Positions 10,570-22,500 of a stretch of DNA of 64,000 nt are shown here, one piece after another. Source of the stretch: Andrena cerasifolii. Taxonomy: Eukaryota > Arthropoda > Insecta > Hymenoptera > Andrenidae. Within the stretch, counting starts at the first letter, position 1, and every line of letters begins with the position of its first letter. The notes beneath the pieces were generated by a model that worked only from the letters and a program-made list of their open reading frames with translations, ran no database searches and was not told the origin of the DNA. Both the position numbers and the translations under genes were made by a program. The stretch lies in contig NC_135130.1 of assembly GCF_050908995.1 (NCBI RefSeq), forward strand, positions 3,093,001 to 3,157,000. The letters run 5' to 3'.

Positions 10570-11215
10570 TTAAGTGGTGGAAGAACGAAGGTGGTACAAA
10601 CTCATTGGTACAAACATTGAAATACAAGAAACAATCTCTGTTGTTTGTTTATTTCGTTTTTTTACATAAATATTTCCCAGTGAAGTTGGCGGCTTCAGAA
10701 TTGTGGCGGTTGAAATTTCGAACGACTGGATCATCGGAAATAAAATACCAAACGTATTTCTAATTCGCAGGAGTAGGGTTATCTCGCTCTCCACGAAAGA
10801 ACAATTTTGGACCAAAATTATTAAAATCGGAGTCGAGCAAAGTTGAACGTACCGAAAAGGGCATTTCTTTTCTGTTTAATGGATATAAAATGTGGGAAAA
10901 TATTAAAAAAGTCTCAAGATATTTGTGGTTAGCGAGATAGCCATACTCCTGCAAATTAAAAATACGTTCGGTTTTTTTTCTTTCCGATGATCCAGTCGTC
11001 CGAAATTTCAACCGCCAGCAATTCTGAAAACGCCAACTTCACTGCGAAATATTTAAGTAAACAAGTAAAATAAACAAACAACAAAGATTTCGTCTTGTAT
11101 TTCAAGAGTGGTGCAGTATACCCCCCGAAATTCGAAAACGTTAAGTGTGCATTTCATTATAAAAACCATCACCGAAAAGTGGCGGATTTTTCGACCTAGA
11201 GGGTAGAACGTCCCC
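10570..11215. mobile_element. Foldback element
   Basis: The arm at about 10603-10790 is the inverse of about 10932-11115. Matched words include GTTGTTTGTTTATTT, CAGTGAAGTTGGCG, GGCGGTTGAAATTTCG, ACTGGATCATCGGAAA and GCAGGAGTA. The loop is about 140 bp. Arms are roughly 85 percent matched by eye. Outer ends are not sharply defined; the right side stops at a CCCCTTAA (11212-11219). Confidence 0.65.
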
Positions 11216-11667
11216 TTAAAATGCGTTTCAGGTATGCTCGGCGCTCGGAGGCGCGCTGACTCACCAGGCTCTAGTATCGACACGGTGTTGAATTTCGGCC
11301 TGTAACTTTGAGAATATATTTTTGAGACGTTTTAGAAGCGGCTTATGTAATTTTTTAATCCATTTTTCAGTTGATTTATAAAGTGTCCTGCTTTTAAAGT
11401 GCAATTTAGGTGTGCTCGGCGCTCGGAGACGCACTGATCCACCACCCTAGTAGCATTTCTGGTTGGCCCACAGTGTCCCCAAGTTGGGAATTAGTTGGCC
11501 GTCAAAATGCCAACAATAAACGCTACTAGGGCAGGTTATATTATCAATACGAAGTTGAATTCCGGCCTATAACTTTGAGAATATATTTTTGAAATATTTT
11601 AGAAGCGATTTGTGGAAAACTTTTTGTTTCTATTTTTCGTTCGATTCATGCGGTCTTCTCCCCTTAA
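11216..11667. repeat. Diverged direct repeat between TTAA sites
   Basis: TGCTCGGCGCTCGGAG recurs at 11235 and 11413, and GGCCT(G/A)TAACTTTGAGAATA at 11296 and 11562, so two related segments lie head to tail; the second has an insertion around 11450-11540. CCCCTTAA precedes the first and ends the second. The words resemble the interior of TTAA families B and D. Confidence 0.55.
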
Positions 11668-12587
11668 AATCACTAGAAAAAAATACTAGATAATACTTGT
11701 CCACAGTATTATCTCTCACACTCTGACTATCAATCGAATTTGTGAAGAGGTGAAGAAAGTCGCATCAAAAGGGTTCGTCGAAGCTCAAGGTGCGCGTTTA
11801 AAAGGACTTCAGGTTGCAGCAGGTTCAGAGTCAGTACCCTCGGCGCGGAGGAAAAGCCGATCGTGTTGCAATCGAGTGCAAAGTGCAACATGTTCCAGAT
11901 GGAAATCGAAACTGAGGGTGCATTATGGGGCACCTGTTTCCAAGTGACACACTGGCTGGCAGGGGGGTGGGGGGCAGGCGCGCACAGTGCTCTCATAGAG
12001 GATCATGATTAAACCTCTCTGCCCCCCCCTTTTGTCCCCTACCCCCGATTTCATCGTCCCGTCGTTGAGTATCATGGGGTCCAGCCGACGATTCGACATT
12101 TGGTGTCATTGTCGTGAGGCGGCACGAGGGTGCAACGCGGTGCAACTGCTCTAATGCTGATTTAATCAGAATCCTAGGCTCCTGGCCCCCCCTACCCCCT
12201 CGGGGGAGGCTTGGATTTACGTGGGGTCATTCTTGTAATCGCGAGTGTTTTTCTCTTTAACAATTCTCCTTATATTTCTTTCTGTTTTATTTGATACTCA
12301 TCGACCTTTCCAGTGGAATAGCCCTAGTAGCACAAAATATTGCTCAAATATTTTTTCCAAATATTAAAAAAATATTTTTTTAGTCACACTTTTTAATATG
12401 AAAAAAATGTTGATTACAAATATTATGTACACGTAATGAAAAAGAAGGATACGTTGATGTTCATTTGGAATTAATAGGAAGTAGGGGGAGATGCAAAGTT
12501 AGTTGCTAGACCCTCCTGAATTTGTGCATCTCAATGAAGGGAATTATAAAATTCATCACAATTTTTACCACGATGTGGGATAATTTC
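11668..12587. other. Unique sequence, partly GC-rich
   Basis: 11750-12240 is GC-richer with C- and G-runs; the remainder is AT-rich. No feature recognised. Confidence 0.45.
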
Positions 12588-13290
12588 TTAAGGGGGTTGA
12601 AAAAAGGCCTTTTTTCAAACGCAAATTGTGAAGTGATAAATAACAGTAGAAATAACGTTTTTATTTAGTTTTAATCGGTATTCTATGAGATTTAAGGACA
12701 AAAAAGAAAAGTCTAAATAACTCTATGTACATAAAAGTTGTGAGTAAAAACGTAAAGGCGTGTACGCGCTGCACCGTTTGATGGTGAACATAAAAATCTC
12801 GAAAACCGCTCCAACGATTTAGGTGAAAATTTAATGAGAGATGCAGAAAACCATAACCTACGATGTGTCGTGAGCAGATTTTTCAGATAAATTCTTAAAA
12901 AAAAGATAAAAAATATTTTTCATACAAGAAATCGATAAAATCGTATTTTTCAAAATGAACATTGTATTATTTTTTTCGAAAATCTGCTCCCGACACATCG
13001 TAGGGAATGGTTTTCTGCATCTCTCATTAAATTTTCATCCAAATCGTTGGAGCGGTTTTCGAGATTTTATGTTCACCATCAAACGCTGCCTCGGGTACAC
13101 GCCTTTACGTTTTTACTCACAATTTTTATGTACATAGAGATATTTAGACTTTTCTTGTTTGGTTTTAAAGCTCATAGAATAACGATTAAAATTAAACAAA
13201 AATGTTCTCTCTACTGTTATTTATCACATCACAATTTGCGCTTGAAAAAAGGTCTTTTTTAGGGCTATCGAGGGTAACCCACCCCCTTAA
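12588..13290. mobile_element. TTAA MITE with arms of about 350 bp
   Basis: Flanked by TTAA (12588-12591, 13287-13290) with G-rich/C-rich ends (AAGGGGGTTG; ACCCCCTTAA). Almost the whole element is palindromic: CGTAAAGGCGTGTAC, GGTGAACATAAAA, CTCGAAAACCGCTCCAACGA and GAGAGATGCAGAAAACCAT in the left arm all have inverses in the right arm, meeting near 12945-12955. ORFs at 12955-13402 are side products of the arms. Confidence 0.85.
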
Positions 13291-13369
13291 GGGTATCCTC
13301 CGGTCAAAACGTTTGAAAAAAGGTGATCTTTATGAATTAAAAAAAAAGAAACTGACAACATACAGTAAA
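13291..13369. other. Short spacer between two foldbacks
   Basis: AT-rich; nothing recognised. Confidence 0.4.
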
Positions 13370-14480
13370 AAACCTTTTTGTACTTTATTACTACATATTT
13401 GAAGAACAAAAAAAAAATTATTGATCGAATTTTATCAATTTTTGCATTAGATATCCAGCATTTATTGTACCACCGTAGAAATTGGAGCCCTTGATGGGCG
13501 CCAGCAGTACTCGCGACAGGATCGTCTGAAATAAGAAAACTCAAAGTCTCAAACTCTCAAAGTATATGTGAGTGGTTATCGCCTTTTCCGTCTTCGTTGC
13601 AAACAATCAATCCGGCGATTTTTAACACATGTTTGAACACAATGTTGCAAAAAAGCAGTTTTTCTACGCATATATCTGTCCACAAAAAAAAATGGGTGAT
13701 ACAAATTTACTTTCTGTGGGTAAGGCGATAGTGAGTCTAATTATGAATAGAATACCGTACGAGTTTTTGAAATCGGTCTAAAATTGAGCTTTTTACAGTG
13801 ATGCCCGTCAAGAGCTCTAATTTCTACAGTGGTACAATGAATATTTTATAACTAACAAGGGGAGGACACCATGAGGTAGACACCGATTTTGATGAGCCTT
13901 GGCACGATGAATCTATGTCGAAAATAAGTAAATAGGTGTCCGAGCGTTTTTGCCAATGGGACTTAATAATACAGATATTTACATGGAAATTATTAAAAAT
14001 TTCATAGTGGCCGTGGGGTTTTAGTGGGTAAAAGTCCCACACTACCCTGGCGTCCGCGAGAGATTCGCTTCTGGAGGCGTTGGGGTGCCTTTTGAATATG
14101 TCTCCACGTTAAAAAAAATTTATAAATTTTTTTTTATAAATTTTTTTTTTATAAATTTATTTTTTTATAATTTTTTTTTTAACGTAGGGAAATCTTCAAA
14201 AGGAACCCCGACTCCTTCAGAGGGGAAGCCCCGGGGGCGCCAGGATAAATTTTTAATAATTTCCATGTAAATATCTCTATTATTAAGGCCCATTGGCAAA
14301 AGCGCTCGGACACCTATTTACTTATTTTCGACATAGATTCATTGTGCCAAGGCTCATCAAAATCGGTGTCTACCTCATGGTGTCCTTGTAAGGCAAAAAT
14401 TGATAAAATTCAAACAATAATTTTTTTGTTCGTTCTTCAAATATGTCGAAATAAAGTTCAAAAAGCTTTTTTACTTTACA
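13370..14480. mobile_element. Foldback element with AT-rich apex
   Basis: The inner arms 13839-14115 and 14165-14395 are inverse-related (GACACCATGAGGTAGACACC, GATGAGCCTTGGCAC, AAATAAGTAAATAGGTGTCC, CATGGAAATTATTAAAAAT). The outer parts 13377-13440 and 14392-14470 also pair (CATATTTGAAGAAC, AATTTTATCAATTTTTG). The left side carries about 400 bp (13441-13838) with no partner, probably a later insertion or a deletion in the other arm. The apex (14108-14180) is a run of A and T. Confidence 0.75.
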
Positions 14481-16639
14481 TTAAAGCTGAAATTATTGCG
14501 GCTGACTGAATTTAACATAGAAAGCTTACTTTATATCATTTTTGTGAAAATGTTATTATCGTTACCGTGATTGCCGTTTTTGAATTACTTGTTAAATTCT
14601 TTTACTGGCCTGTGGCGTCGTATTAAGTTCCATCAGATGTGAAAATTTTGTTTAGAAAACTTTTTTTGTAACACGACATTTCTCATGATAACATGATGGG
14701 AGGAGAACTTCGAAGGGTAGTATCGACCTGTAAACTTGAGGTGCAGCAACTGAAAAATGTAGGTATTCCTTGTTTTCGGCTGCTTTAGAAACTTCCTAAG
14801 TTTCGTCTAGGTACCAACGACATCAGACACTGCACGAACGTTTCTTGTCAGGCAACTGTGTACCTAAGTACCTGGTGCGTTAGTTTCCTTTTGGTAAGAG
14901 TTATAAACTCACATTGCGTCAATAGAGTTGCTTCAAACTGTAAGTTTTTACGTAAATTTTATTATTTTACTAAATATCAAACACGTCGTGGACATAATTA
15001 CTCTTCGCGACTCAAATATTTATTTCTCGAAAATAGAAGGATTATTAAAAGAATATGGTACCTACTTGAATACGTCCTTTTAACTCTGTCTCACTTAAAA
15101 TTAACCCCCCAATTTATTAACTGAAATAAAGATTTTTTAGTTACAAAATTAATTCAGATTCGGAAAATTTTATGTTAAACATCTTCTGTGCACGTATGAG
15201 TGGGTGGAGTAATAAATAAGGATAAACCTGATATTGAGAAAAATACGTATGACGTCATTTAACCTAATTTATGATTTTTGTAAGGAATCTTATAATATTA
15301 AGATTTTAATCGATTTTTGTCTGTCTGAAATTGAAACACGGGAGATCATCTTCGCAAATACCCTACACTGTGAATTTCTAGGCTGCGCGCAAGCGTGTTC
15401 GGGGGGTATATCCTGCCCATATGACCTGTATACACGCTGATTATTGCATTACGCCTGTCCAAGAATAATAATCAGTAGGGGCACCGATGCAGTTACCAAT
15501 CATCGGCGATGTATCGCGTAATCTAAAATTGTTTTATATTGCATGGTGAATTTCCAATCAATTGATCACCTCCTTTGATTCGCCATATTTTGACAGCGGC
15601 TAATAATAGCATGTATAATTTATAAGTAAAGCATATTAAAGTGAACGGTATATCGATTTCTTTAATAATAGTCGTATAGTAGAGTATGTCAATTTTGTCA
15701 ATGTTTCCATTTTAAAAACGAATAGTGGAAAAACTGTAGATCCAATTTCAGGTTTAAAATTAACCACCACCTTTAAATTTTCTTTAATACATTATTTACC
15801 TAGTTAATATTCTCACTGTCAGTATACTATGTACGATAAATTAATAACATTTAGACTCAATGAAAATCAATAAAAAAATTTCCCAAATTTTCTTTTATAA
15901 TGTAAATTATCTATTTTGTTTACTTTTTTTATAATAAAATAAAATTATCATTAAAAAATCGCATTCTTTTTTTCTAGCATTATCTTCGTACAAAATATAT
16001 AGGGGCGCCGTTGTGCCTATGCCGCTGTTATGGATGCAACCCTCAACTCGACCCCTTATCTCGGAAGGGGGTTGAGATATTTTTCTGAAATTTGGTCTAT
16101 ATAATCTAAACCAACAATTTAGAGATGTTACGAAACTTCAGCGCTCCCCGGCTTCTTGAAAAAAAGTTATGGCAATTTAAAAACGCAAAAGTTACAATTT
16201 TATCTATGCCGTCTGACGAGGGTTAAGAAAATTTTCTTCTTTTTGCAGTACCTGACGTCAACATCGCCGCAGAGGTTAACACGATTCCACAATAATTATA
16301 AATAATAAGAAGGAGCGACATAAAAAAAATCTACATGTTTAAAGATGGCTCCTTATATCTCAAAATAATTCATTGCAATATTAACAATTTTTTTTTGTAA
16401 AAAAAATTCATAAATTTCGGGGGCTGTTACACGAGAACCCCCCTCCCCCTTAAGTTAAGGATACAATCTCTATCTACTGTGCTATCTGCTAAAGCTTGCC
16501 ATTTATTACAAACTCTCACTCGTATCACCAACCTGTTATCACTGTTTTACAACACACTTGCAGGAATACATCACTCTTGGGATTAGTTCTCAAGATGATT
16601 ACAAAATCGAATTCTTAAACGGTGCCACTCGAGGAGCTT
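14481..16639. other. Unannotated AT-rich sequence
   Basis: Mostly AT-rich. 16430-16453 ends in C-runs and CCCCCTTAA, resembling one end of the TTAA elements, but no matching left end was found. No coding or RNA features recognised. Confidence 0.45.
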
Positions 16640-17020
16640 GTAAAATCATGAGGTGAGGCCCGCATGTGCCGCCAGCTGCCATCTTGGTTTTGGTCGCTTT
16701 CACGGAGCCTCGTGGCCCGCTGGAAGGTGGATTCGACAAGCGGCGTCGAGCAGTCGACGTGACGATTTTACGTCCGGGCTCGTTGCGCTTTTGCGAGACG
16801 GCGAAATCGAATTTATTATCCGGCACGGAGGGTGCTCGGCGGGGGACGTGTTTGTAGGGACTTAATCGAATTTAGCTGGACAATAATCGAACTGGACCAG
16901 TTACTTTTATCAGGGACGCTCTGCCCGACGTGCGGGAGGTATTAAAATGCGTCATCGGGCGAAGAATTCGTTGGATGTCGCCGACTTTGCCCTGTAATTT
17001 CTCTGAGCACTTGGGAGGAA
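16640..17020. other. GC-richer unique island
   Basis: Clearly GC-richer than its flanks. Three short overlapping ORFs on both strands (60-75 codons) have no recognisable motifs. Confidence 0.45.
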
Positions 17021-18139
17021 CAGCTTTGAAATATTAACAATGCGAATTTAATAATAATAATAGAGGGTGGTCCAGATTTGAACAGCCAAAGTGCAGGTAG
17101 TATATTCTATGGTTTAAGATAAGTGGGAAACGTTATTAGATGAAGGGTCTGCAGAAGCTTTATTCAAAAGTTAGAACAAACATTATGAAAATTTGGTAAT
17201 AATAATTTTCGTGGACTCTCGGAATCGTTTATTTCAAAGATGAAGCATAACTAATAGCATAAACTTTATTCCACAATTTCGGCACAAAAATATCACATTT
17301 TTCACGATTTTGTTACTCATAGGCCATTTGTGCTATTTTACGGAAGCAAGTTAAACCCAATTCTATAAGTCGTTGCTGGAATAATCCATGGTTTATAGGT
17401 ATCATGGTAGTGACGTCCAAGAATTTATTTATTGTGATTTTGAATAGACCGTTCTGAAACCAAGGAAAAATGAAAACTGCAATAATTTATTTAAAATGAT
17501 TATTTTTTCACAATAATAAAGTCTCTTATAATCTATAGATTGAATCACTACGTAAATTTTGTAGGTTTTTTAGTTCTTCCAGGCGAAACATCGAAATCAA
17601 TTTTTTCAGAAATACGTGGACACTTATTTTTCCAATAAAATTGACTGATCACGGTCGATTTTCCTTATTTCTAGAGTGAGTAGGTATTTAGGTATTTGTA
17701 TTAATTAAGGAATTTGAGGATCAGATTACAATTACAATTAAATTCATGTAGCCTTCTTAAGTAAGTTTACTTAAGTTTATATCTCTCACAAACCATGTGA
17801 TTAAAAGATGTAGTCGAGCTAATAAATCTCTTACCCTCGCTTTCACATTTTGCTTTTATTATTTTTCTATATTCACTGACTCAGTCGATGCCATCGACAG
17901 TTTACACAATATAAAAAGGTATTTTTACCATTATTCGTGCAATAAAAAAGAAGCAGAAATATGAAGCTATCAATTTCAGTGATGGGTATAAGCAGGTCAC
18001 AAAACTGTTCAAATAAAGAATAAATAATTTTATTTATTTAGGCGCTATACAATTAACTCCATCGGATAAAAGAGTTCCAATTTTTAGTCACAAACTGAAC
18101 AGCGCAGGAGGAAACTAAATATAGTTTCTACTGTAGTAA
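17021..18139. other. Unannotated AT-rich sequence
   Basis: No repeats or motifs of note. The word GAGGGTGGTCCAGATTTGAA (17065) resembles ends of TA-target elements elsewhere in the window, but no partner was seen. Confidence 0.45.
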
Positions 18140-18658
18140 CAGTAGAAAAATAATTATTGACAATTCGGAATTTTTGTACAAAGAACCCATAAATTGTATT
18201 ACTATTCTGTTTGTTGCTACGTATTTATTGATATTTAAACTATCTTTACAAATTTCGTCAGTAGAGAAAAATGAAAATCAAACGCAGTTGACTGCTTTAA
18301 AGTAATCGTTTACAAAAAAAAAATGGGATCACGGTGCCAATGATTGGGCTCGTTCTGTTGATCTGAAACAAAAAATGTGAGGAGATTCTTTATTTGTATG
18401 CCTTTGACTATAGCCGGTGCCAGAGTGGTAAAAAATATTGAAAATTAAGCAAATGGCGGCGGTTCGAAAATTAAGTTCCGAAACCGCGGTTAGGTCTGTG
18501 GTTTTCATTTTTCTCTACTCCCGAAATTTGTGAAGATAGTTTAAATATCAATAAGTGTGTAGCAAAAAACTGAGTAATAAAAAAATTTCTGGGTTCTTTG
18601 CAAAAAAATCCGAAATAACGCGACGAAAACGCTTCGTTACTCGGGAATACCCCCTTAA
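18140..18658. mobile_element. Diverged palindromic element ending at TTAA
   Basis: Left-arm words CAAAGAACCCA, ATTGATATTTAAACTATCTT and GTAGAGAAAAATGAAAA (18178-18280) have inverses at 18500-18605. The right end reads ATACCCCCTTAA (TTAA 18655-18658). The left boundary is eroded, so its start is approximate. Confidence 0.6.
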
Positions 18659-19551
18659 GGACACCAGCATTTTAAGACATTACATTCAGCCCACCTATCA
18701 AAATCTTAATCGACAATGAACTTGCCCTTTCTACCAAACGCATTAACCCAAAAAGTACACCCAACAATAGAAGTAATTTCATTAATAATTCGCCACCACC
18801 GAGACCACGAACCAAGTGGCTCCATCTCGAAGAATCTTTATAGTGCCTCCGATCATCTGAAAACTAATAAATAATTTTAAGCTAGGCCACGAAACCAAGC
18901 AGAAATAATGGATTCTTGCGAAACCGACATATTCCTAATTTTACGGCATTTCGAAGAGATGACGGGGTGCTTTGAGGAAATGTCCCTTCCGAAAGGGAAT
19001 CCCCCGATAGGTGAGCTCGCCTTGGCGCGTTTAAGGTCTTACTTTCACTAAATCCTCGAATTAGTAGCCATCGAGCCGCGATGCAAGATAATGCGGATGT
19101 AGATGGTCAGGTAGATTAAGCGACGGCGATGGCAGAGGAGGGTCGCCGGGGAGCTAAGAAGCGGGCCGCGCCGAGAAATGCGCCAATGAATGCGAGAAAA
19201 AGAGTGGCTGGGTCAGTGACGTGGCAAATGCATCCGTTCGATACGGGATTATCCTGTTCCTCTTCTTGGAATCGCCACTAAAGGCCTGTCTATCTACGGA
19301 CGTCACTGATGTCACACGGTAGATTGCAGTGGAAGCGGGCAGATTCTGAAAACAAAAGCCCGCAGAAGGCAAGGGCCGCGATAAGGAAAGCCGTCTGCCG
19401 CGGAGATTTCACCTGTCTCCCTTTAGTTTTTAACATTTCCATCGATTTGTTGAAACTACGGTTATACAGTTCAGGATAACTGAGAATCTCTAGTACCTGC
19501 ACTGGTTTGCTCATACTTTTGTTACCATTGAAGGAAACTAATCATGAATTT
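18659..19551. other. Unique sequence with GC-richer island
   Basis: About 18950-19420 is GC-richer. Two short minus-strand ORFs overlap; no domains recognised. Confidence 0.45.
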
Positions 19552-20119
19552 ATAAAGGTGGGATTTCACTGAGGCAACGCAAGGCAAGGTGCGATAGTGA
19601 TCGCACCTGTTGCGTGGTGAAAAAAGACGCGACAATGTTGCCGGTTGCCAAGAAGTTGCCTCACAAGGGAGCACCCCGAACCCGGAAATTCAAAAAATTC
19701 TAAAACTTTGTGAATAGGTAGGGAATTACCTCCTGATTACAGCGCAACTTTTGCTTGCTGCCCAAATTCAGTCTAAGGGAGTGTAAATTCACCACTGAAA
19801 ATCCGGTTATTTCCCGATTTTGTGTTATAACTCAGGAAATATAAAATATTTTTTTTACCAAATGTTAGATCTAATTAAAACAAGTGACTTTTGTCTTGAA
19901 ACTTTTTTTCTGTCTCTTACAGTTCGCGAGTTATAACAGAAAATCGGAAAATAGCTGAATTTTCAGGGGTTGATTTCACCCCCTTCGGGTGAATTTGGGC
20001 GGCAAATAAAAATTGCGTTGTAATCAGGAGGAAATCCCCTACATATTTACAATGTTTCAGAATTTTTTGAATTTTCGGGTTCGGGATCTTCCTTTGTCAG
20101 TGGAATCCCACCTTTACAC
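19552..20119. mobile_element. Outer MITE interrupted by another MITE
   Basis: The left end TAAAGGTGGGATTTCACTGA (19552) and the right end CAGTGGAATCCCACCTTTA (to about 20116) are inverse partners. The left part holds a short perfect hairpin (AGGTGCGAT, 4-base loop, ATCGCACCT). The interior right of 19662 is occupied by a separate element, 19663-20097. Confidence 0.6.
19663..20097. mobile_element. Palindromic MITE family G, copy 1
   Basis: Ends ACAAGGGAGCACCCCGAACC and, inverted, GGTTCGGGATCTTCCTTTGT. Extensive internal symmetry: GGAAATTCAAAAAATTCT, TAGGGGATTTCCTCCTGATT and CGATTTTGTGTTATAACTC all have inverses. A second copy is at 62713-63145 with about 88-90 percent identity by eye. No clear target duplication seen. 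Confidence 0.8.
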
Positions 20120-20212
20120 TGCAATAGTGTTGCTGGGACTTTGGTTGCGGGACTTACGGGAGGATGTAAAGCGGTCTGCAGACGGTCAGTATATTGAGCA
20201 ATACATATATCC

Positions 20213-20264
20213 ACACCCAGCATAAATATTGTGCTATCTATCCCACAATATTTATGCTGGGTGT
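20213..20264. repeat. Perfect 21-bp hairpin
   Basis: The stem 20213-20233 (ACACCCAGCATAAATATTGT and one G) is the exact inverse of 20244-20264, with a 10-base loop. Followed at 20275-20335 by direct repeats of a GAATATTGCGCAATAATATTG word. Confidence 0.85.
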
Positions 20265-20345
20265 CCCACACGGTCAATATTATTGCGCAACATGAATATT
20301 GCGCAATAATATTGTGCGACATGAATATTGCGCAATAATATTGAA

Positions 20346-20736
20346 TGTCTACAGCTTAGACCATATATACTTATAGACACGGCTTCAGATAACTGCCTTG
20401 ACGCAAAGATTAAATCATCTACGTGACGTCACGTGTGGGCAAAGTAATGATGGAAGTTACAGCGATGTATAAATATTTCCGAAAATGCGATTTAATCATT
20501 GTCTTTGCAAATCTTTATACAACATGTTTGCACCTTTATTAATAATTATTCAAAAATTATTCACAGCAAAAGATATAACCTCACTTGTATATATGGTACG
20601 AGGTACTATCCACCATTTTGAATTATCTTTTGCCCACAAGTGACGTCACTTTTGCCCGTTATCTTTGCTTCACTATGACTCGTGGCTTCATATAGAGCAG
20701 GCCGTGTCTATAGGTACATATGGTCTAAGGTCTACA
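20346..20736. mobile_element. MITE with 37-bp inverted ends and paired CRE-like sites
   Basis: The ends TGTCTACAGCTTAGACCATA and ATGGTCTAAGGTCTACA are inverse partners, extending inward through CTATAGACACGGC. TGACGTCA palindromes lie symmetrically in both arms (20424-20431 and 20641-20648), next to GGGCAAA and AGATAAC words that also pair. About 390 bp, no coding capacity. It abuts the next TTAA element. Confidence 0.75.
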
Positions 20737-20742
20737 GGCCGC

Positions 20743-21663
20743 TTAAGGGGAGGTTCTGGTCTAAATGTCGATTTTTTTATATTTCATTTTTCGAATGTTC
20801 AACCTTTTAGGAAAACGTGTTTAAAAGGATTGGTTGAAATTCGTAAAATTCCCGAAGTTATAGGCATTTGAATCGCGGCAAATGCATGGGTCACAACCGG
20901 CCACTCGACGCTTACGTAAAACTTTAAGGGGAGGTTCTGGTCTAAATGTCGATTTTTTTTTATTTCATTTTTCGAATGTTCAATCTTTTAGGAATACGTG
21001 TTTAAAAGGATTTGTTGAAATTCGTAAAATTCCCCAAGTTATAGGCATTTGAGTAGCGGCAAACGCATGGGCAACAACTGTCCACTCCGGCGCTCACGTA
21101 AAACTTCAAATGCGTTTTTCTCGAAACAGTGTTCTCAAAACGGTGGGACCTGTATCTTCAAAAGTTATTATCCGATACGACTGAAACTTTTTTTATTTTG
21201 AAGAATATACTTCTGGTTAGGGGGGGAACTAAAAAAAATTACAAAAAGTTGAAAATTTATAATTTTTAAAGGCGTTGAAAGGACGAAAAATACAGGGAAA
21301 AGTGATTTCAAACGTGAAGTGTCGTTATTTTCTAAAAAAAAATGTAATTTTTGTATTTTTTTTAGTTCCTCCCCTAGAAAATAGAATAATCTTCAAAATA
21401 AAAAAGGTTTCAGTCGAATCGGATAATAACTTTTAGAGATACAGGTCCCACCGATTTGGATCAATTTTTTGACGCCTTAACTTTAACGACTCCCCAGGGC
21501 TGTTTGCACTGATTAATTATAAAACAAAAAATATATTTCTATAACATAAGACATCCTTAATACAATGCAACAAGTCCCATTAAATTATATATAGTAGTTT
21601 TCCTTTAATTAATTCCTAAATATCACCTATTTTTTGGGGCTCTAGACCAGAACCTCCCCTTAA
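20743..21663. mobile_element. TTAA MITE family D, copy 1, with doubled left end
   Basis: TTAA at 20743, 20924 and 21660. The left-terminal 180 bp (GGGGAGGTTCTGGTCTAAAT onward) is present twice in tandem, each starting at a TTAA; the right end is TAGACCAGAACCTCCCC. The interior is palindromic around the words ACAGGTCCCACC, TTATTATCCGAT and CTTCAAAATAAAA. The same doubled-end composite occurs in reverse at 42209-43128. Confidence 0.9.
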
Positions 21664-22500
21664 GGCTGAATTTTTGTGAACCTGTTCACACCGGATACTT
21701 TTGTTCGCAGCGACTCATATTATATTCATATATGTATTTTCCATTTTCTAAACCAATACTGTCCTTATAGTGCGAATATATTCTGTGGCTCACATGCATT
21801 CACTTTGTACGATGTTAAGCGGGACATACACCTAGATATGCCAAGGAGATCGATTTTTTTTAAGACAAATTTTCAGTGTTTGATGTGCCAAGAATGTTTC
21901 CCTAAAATTTGGGACCAAAATTCGCAGAAATATCGAAGATATAGACATTAGACGTGAAGTATGCTTAGGTGTTGCCATGCATTGATGAGAACTTAAACTG
22001 CATTTTTACTCAAAGCATGATTACTGAAAAAAAATTTAGCCGAGTTACTTGCAATTATTCATGGCTATATGATACACTATTGCGCAGTGTTTGACCCGGC
22101 GGATTTTTTATTTGATTCATAGTTTCTTTTTTATTGCACGAAAAGGCGAGATTTCATGTCCGAAAATTGAACGGTTCATTCTGAGCTGTGCCATTTCTTT
22201 AAAAATTAACTTTTTTTAAATCCCCTCCGCCAGACACAGCACTTGTTACTGTATTTTGAGAAACTAATTTGCTTCTTTCTTTCATGTGAAATCTGTTAAA
22301 TTAGGAATGGGTACCGCAAGTGACTGCAGCGAATGACGCGTTTAGAAGTCGCCCCTATACCTGTATTATGCAACTAATATTTTCACATAATAAAAATGAA
22401 GTATTACAACCGAAGATGTGAAGTAATTAATAAAAACATTACGGGTGCAATAACGTTAATACTTTCTTAAAAAAAAAATCTAAAAGAACGTCAGTAGGCC
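21664..22500. other. Mostly unannotated; one dispersed repeat
   Basis: 21815-21965 is similar to 54160-54310 (words ATATGCCAA, AATGTTT(C)CC, ATTCGCA, ATATCGAAGATATA). Both start near a TTAAG(C/G)GGG word, suggesting another TTAA element family. Nothing else recognised. Confidence 0.45.

Noticed and set aside
20213..20264. Perfect hairpin considered as a microRNA gene
   Set aside because: Total length of 52 bases with a 10-base loop is shorter than normal precursors, and the perfect stem plus neighbouring palindromic repeats fit a transposon-type structure better.
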